NCBI GenBank assembly: GCA_038520475.1
Contig: JBCBLF010000235.1
Coordinates: 1-7,481, forward strand
Direction: 5' to 3'
DNA from: JBCCWF01 sp038520475
GTDB lineage: Bacteria; Cyanobacteriota; Cyanobacteriia; CAKZMO01
DNA: 7,481 nucleotides
This document shows, piece after piece, positions 4,960-7,481 of the stretch (its first letter is position 1; each line of letters starts with the position of its first letter). The position numbers were made by a program, and so were the translations under genes. Below the pieces are notes generated by a model that was not told the DNA's origin, made no database searches, and was given only the letters and a program-made list of their open reading frames with translations.

Positions 4960-5685
4960 ATGAAACTTGATCCGGCTGTTGGTTTATTAGCAACATTGTT
5001 TATGGTCATGGTTGGAGCCACGTCCATAAGTGCATTTTGGGGATATTCGCTTGGGCGGCAAGCGCTTAGCGGCGTTACACAACCTGACATTCGACGAACC
5101 AATGAAGCACTGCAACGGGATGACGTTCAATCAGATATTGTTCGTGACCGGGCAACTCTCAAGTCAGAAGATGAGATTTTAGCCAGAGTCATTGCACGCA
5201 TGGATGGCTCATCAACAACCAATTCGGTCGCGATCGCCCCACCCGAAGCTTCGGAACCAGCTGAGTCACAGGTCCAACAAGTGTCCGATGACGATTCGAC
5301 AGAGGTCGGTTCAGATGTATCGTTAGTTACCTATCAACAGCAGTTCCCGATGTCGGCAGAGAACAATCAAGTTGTCATGGCAATCAACTCGGTTCAGCGG
5401 CAAGTCGATACGGTTCAGATTGGCGTCAGTTTGCAAAACTTAGGCGATCGCCCAGTTGAATTTCTTTACAGTCTAATGGACGTGTTAGATGAAAGTGGAC
5501 AGCCTCTAAGTGTTAGCACCGATGGGTTACCTCAAGAGATTCCTCCCACAGGTGAAACGTTCGTGGGTTCAGTCACAGTCCCAAGCGTCCTAATTGGAAC
5601 ATCGAATACCCTTTCGCTGCGGCTAACAGATTATCCGGCCCAACAGGTTCAATTGAGCATTAACAATATTCCTGTCAGTCAATAA
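4960..5685 (+). CDS. Membrane-anchored hypothetical protein with beta-rich C-terminal domain
   Basis: A 241-residue protein of unknown function. Residues about 6-30 form one hydrophobic segment (V-G-L-L-A-T-L-F-M-V-M-V-G-A) right after a very short N-terminus, serving as a signal anchor or weakly cleavable signal peptide. A conserved-looking juxtamembrane stretch G-Y-S-L-G-R-Q-A-L-S-G-V-T-Q-P-D follows, then a charged helical part (45-82) and a Ser/Pro/Glu-rich linker (83-122). Residues 128-238 alternate hydrophobic and polar residues in short strands with turns (LQNLGDRPVEFLYSLMDVLD; PPTGETFVGSVTVP), suggesting an immunoglobulin-like or DUF4352-like beta sandwich, probably periplasmic. It lacks cysteines and visible catalytic motifs, so a structural or binding role is more likely than an enzyme. 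The start is set by the hydrophobic segment immediately following ATG 4960. It forms a single-gene unit. Confidence 0.75.
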   Translation: MKLDPAVGLLATLFMVMVGATSISAFWGYSLGRQALSGVTQPDIRRTNEALQRDDVQSDIVRDRATLKSEDEILARVIARMDGSSTTNSVAIAPPEASEPAESQVQQVSDDDSTEVGSDVSLVTYQQQFPMSAENNQVVMAINSVQRQVDTVQIGVSLQNLGDRPVEFLYSLMDVLDESGQPLSVSTDGLPQEIPPTGETFVGSVTVPSVLIGTSNTLSLRLTDYPAQQVQLSINNIPVSQ

Positions 5686-5788
5686 GATTGTTCGAAAAGA
5701 TCACTCGACGAAAATCCAGGCATCCGTTAACTGGAAGCATGTTTCACTTGATGCTCCGTGGCTATATACAAATACTCGACAGAGAGTG

Positions 5789-5857
5789 GTGTCGTTTACC
5801 CAGTGAACGGGCGACACAATCGTCAAGTCAGGCTCCAATTCTTCGAATTAGACTGAC
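5789..5857. repeat. Two consecutive hairpins in the 5686-6101 spacer
   Basis: Hairpin one (5789-5817) pairs GTGTCG with CGACAC and, past a TTTA bulge, CCC with GGG. Hairpin two (5827-5857) pairs GTCAG with CTGAC on the outside and AATTC with GAATT on the inside around TTC. They lie 104-172 bp after the stop at 5685 and might form the 3' untranslated end of that transcript or part of a small RNA. No protein-coding frame of interest was seen in 5686-6101. Confidence 0.4.
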
Positions 5858-5867
5858 GAATGAATAG

Positions 5868-5887
5868 TGCTGTAGACAGCATATTTT
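5868..5887 (+). terminator. Weak hairpin followed by TATTTT
   Basis: TGCTGT and ACAGCA (5868-5881) pair around a minimal loop and are followed directly by TATTTT. This is the nearest thing to a T-tailed terminator in the spacer, though the stem is short. It would end the transcript from 4960 about 200 nt past its stop. Confidence 0.3.
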
Positions 5888-5927
5888 GTGTCTGTTGAGT
5901 GCTTTTATGAGATAGCGCGCAGGGGCT

Positions 5928-5933
5928 TATAAT
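5928..5933 (+). promoter_or_regulatory. Perfect -10 box TATAAT upstream of the CNNM-type gene
   Basis: TATAAT is an exact -10 hexamer. The base positions 17 bp upstream (TTATGA at 5905-5910) are a poor -35. If used, transcription starts near 5940 and gives a leader of about 160 nt before ATG 6102. Confidence 0.4.
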
Positions 5934-6101
5934 GCAATTCAGACATTTTGTATCCTAGCGGTCATAGTGCTGCGTGTTAGCTTTATTACTTTTAAGTGCA
6001 CATCGTTTGCTCGTCTCATAAATGGCTGAATTTACAGCTTGCGTTACCGTACATGATTATCAATCAGGGTGTCTTTGCTTGTTCAGCGATTTAACCTACT
6101 G

Positions 6102-7481
6102 ATGTCACCATCCACATCATCCCCAGATGTATTGCTGCGATTATCATCAGTGGCCTTGCTGATCGCCATCAACGCGTTTTTTGTAGCAGCTGAGTTTTCT
6201 GTTGTTTCAGTTAGGCGATCGCGTATCAACCAGCTTGCCTCTGAAGGAGATGCACAGGCAAAGGTTGTGCAACAGCTCCAAAGAGGCATTGATCGACTGC
6301 TGTCAACGACTCAGTTTGGAATTACCTTATCAAGCTTGGCCTTGGGATGGATTGGTGAAACAACAATCGCAGCTCCATTGACCCAATGGCTGATGGACTT
6401 GCCATTGCCACAGGGGCTAAGTTTTGCAGTCGCCCATGCGATCGCCGTTCCCATTGCATTTTTCCTCATTGCATATCTTCAAATCGTACTGGGTGAACTT
6501 TGCCCTAAATCAGTTGCACTCATTCATGCAGAACAGTTGGCACGCTGGCTCGGCATGCCGAGTATGGCGATCGCCCGCTTTTTTAATCCATTTATCTGGA
6601 GTCTAAATCAGTCCACTCGACTGCTCCTGCGAATTGGACGACTGCAATATCAACACAACGTCGCATACGACCAACTCACCCCAGAAGAATTACAGCTCAT
6701 TATTAGCACCTCTACCGAATCACCTGGGCTAGAGGCTGATGAGCGTGAGTTGCTAACAAATGTGTTTGAATTTGGTGATGTCACTGCCGGCGAGGTCATG
6801 GTTACACGAACGAATATCGTTGCTCTATCCTCCGAAGCAACCGTTCGGCAGCTCCTCCAAGAAATGGGAGATTCAGGGCATTCTCGCTATCCGGTCACGG
6901 GTGATTCCCTTGATGATATTCGCGGCATTATTAGCTTTAAGTCCCTCGCAACTCCTTTAGAAAAGGGCGAACTTGACTTAGATAGCCCAATTTCGCCTTG
7001 GCTTAGTCCTGCAAAATTTGTGAGTGAACAGGTGCTGTTAAGTGAGCTGCTCCACCTCATGCAGCGCTCGGCCCAACCACTGGTCATCGTTCTGGATGAA
7101 TTTGGCGGAACGGCCGGGCTGGTTGTTTTACAAGATATTGCGGCTGAAATTATCGGTGAACCCTACGAACAACAAGAGGAAGACATCTTCCTGGTCCAGA
7201 CACTTGATGATCAAACAACGATTGTTCAAGCTCAGGTTGATATTGAAGAGGTGAATGAACAGCTAAATTGCAGCATTCCACTGTCTGAGGACTATCAAAC
7301 GATCGGTGGATTTATTATCAATCAGCTTCAAAAAATTCCAGAGCCTGGAGATGCACTGGTTTTTGAAAATCTAGAGCTGACCGTTATTTCCATTGAAGAT
7401 ACCCGGCTTCATCATATTCAAGTGCGCCAAATTGATTTGCCTCCAGCGTCAGCCGAACATCTGCCCGATATTAAGCCATCG
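6102..7481 (+). CDS. CNNM/HlyC-CorC family membrane protein with CBS pair, 3' end outside window
   Basis: 460 codons are visible and the frame is still open, but all expected domains are present, so little is missing. The N-terminal CNNM (DUF21) membrane domain spans about 12-190, with hydrophobic helices near 14-36, 72-92 and 106-130 and the family motifs GITLSSLALGWIGE (73-86) and GELCPKS (131-137). A cytoplasmic CBS pair follows (about 230-285 and 300-355, the second with DEFGGTAGLV at 332-341), then the CorC_HlyC C-terminal domain (about 370-445, with L-S-E-D-Y-Q-T-I-G-G-F). Relatives include CorC/CorB and mammalian CNNM, linked to Mg2+ or Na+/Mg2+ transport; the old hemolysin label is misleading. 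ATG 6102 is chosen because the first helix follows after about 12 residues. GTG 6069 is in frame and would add 11 residues. Neither has a clear Shine-Dalgarno. Confidence 0.9.
   Translation, partial: MSPSTSSPDVLLRLSSVALLIAINAFFVAAEFSVVSVRRSRINQLASEGDAQAKVVQQLQRGIDRLLSTTQFGITLSSLALGWIGETTIAAPLTQWLMDLPLPQGLSFAVAHAIAVPIAFFLIAYLQIVLGELCPKSVALIHAEQLARWLGMPSMAIARFFNPFIWSLNQSTRLLLRIGRLQYQHNVAYDQLTPEELQLIISTSTESPGLEADERELLTNVFEFGDVTAGEVMVTRTNIVALSSEATVRQLLQEMGDSGHSRYPVTGDSLDDIRGIISFKSLATPLEKGELDLDSPISPWLSPAKFVSEQVLLSELLHLMQRSAQPLVIVLDEFGGTAGLVVLQDIAAEIIGEPYEQQEEDIFLVQTLDDQTTIVQAQVDIEEVNEQLNCSIPLSEDYQTIGGFIINQLQKIPEPGDALVFENLELTVISIEDTRLHHIQVRQIDLPPASAEHLPDIKPS

Larger units (their letters stand above)
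278..6574. repeat. HIP1 octamer GCGATCGC, 12 dispersed copies
   Basis: Exact copies begin at 278, 889, 1167, 1872, 2405, 2824, 4315, 5230, 5444, 6215, 6438 and 6567. Ten lie in coding sequence and two in spacers. HIP1 is over-represented in many cyanobacterial genomes and marks the likely lineage. Its function is debated. None is seen between 2831 and 4315, a stretch that includes the long spacer. Confidence 0.9.

Noticed and set aside
4866..5102. 78-codon minus-strand open frame
   Set aside because: It lies antisense to the start of the membrane-anchored protein, with no motif or ribosome-binding site.
6083..7254. Several 60-70 codon frames on both strands (6083-6289, 6424-6606, 6760-6960, 6887-7087, 7042-7254)
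   Set aside because: All lie within the CNNM/CorC-type gene, whose frame carries every expected domain.
1..7481. CRISPR array, insertion sequence, phage, toxin-antitoxin or other defence cassette
   Set aside because: No regularly spaced repeats, transposase, integrase, flanking terminal repeats or defence domains were seen anywhere in the window.

Overview
The window is chromosomal DNA from a cyanobacterium. Twelve copies of the HIP1 octamer GCGATCGC occur in 7.5 kb, which is a cyanobacterial hallmark. The genes agree: a DUF29 tail, a plant-type asparaginase of the cyanobacterial subgroup, a BtuF-like protein with the GRSHECD and CDVC motifs, a tRNA without an encoded CCA end, and a CNNM/CorC-type membrane protein. 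The species cannot be named from this sequence.

Layout: (1) 2-142, 3' end of a DUF29 gene (+). (2) 332-799, unrecognised coiled-coil protein (-). (3) A divergent spacer, 800-1031, with a 16-bp-spaced direct repeat and a perfect 10-bp dyad. (4) 1032-1982, isoaspartyl peptidase/L-asparaginase (+), with the only strong Shine-Dalgarno among the plus-strand genes. (5) 1997-2932, BtuF-like protein (-), converging on the asparaginase with a 14-bp gap. (6) A gap of about 700 bp, 2933-3631, with no credible gene but several inverted repeats. (7) 3632-4525, epoxide-hydrolase-type alpha/beta hydrolase (+). (8) A 13-bp hairpin, 4548-4584, which probably terminates both the hydrolase and the opposing tRNA. 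(9) 4613-4685, tRNA with anticodon CAT (-), likely tRNA-Ile2 rather than Met. (10) 4960-5685, membrane-anchored protein of unknown function (+), possibly leaderless. (11) A 416-bp gap with hairpins and a perfect TATAAT. (12) 6102 to the window end, CNNM/HlyC-CorC family protein (+), 460 codons and still open.

The genes are mostly separate units on alternating strands, and no shared pathway is evident. The asparaginase plausibly finishes cyanophycin breakdown, by analogy with characterised cyanobacterial relatives. The BtuF-like protein has no transporter genes beside it. I found no CRISPR array, insertion sequence, phage, toxin-antitoxin or defence system. This looks like ordinary housekeeping and accessory cyanobacterial DNA. 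The points most worth checking are the structured gap at 2933-3631, the tRNA identity, the dyad upstream of the asparaginase, and the missing export signal on the BtuF-like protein.
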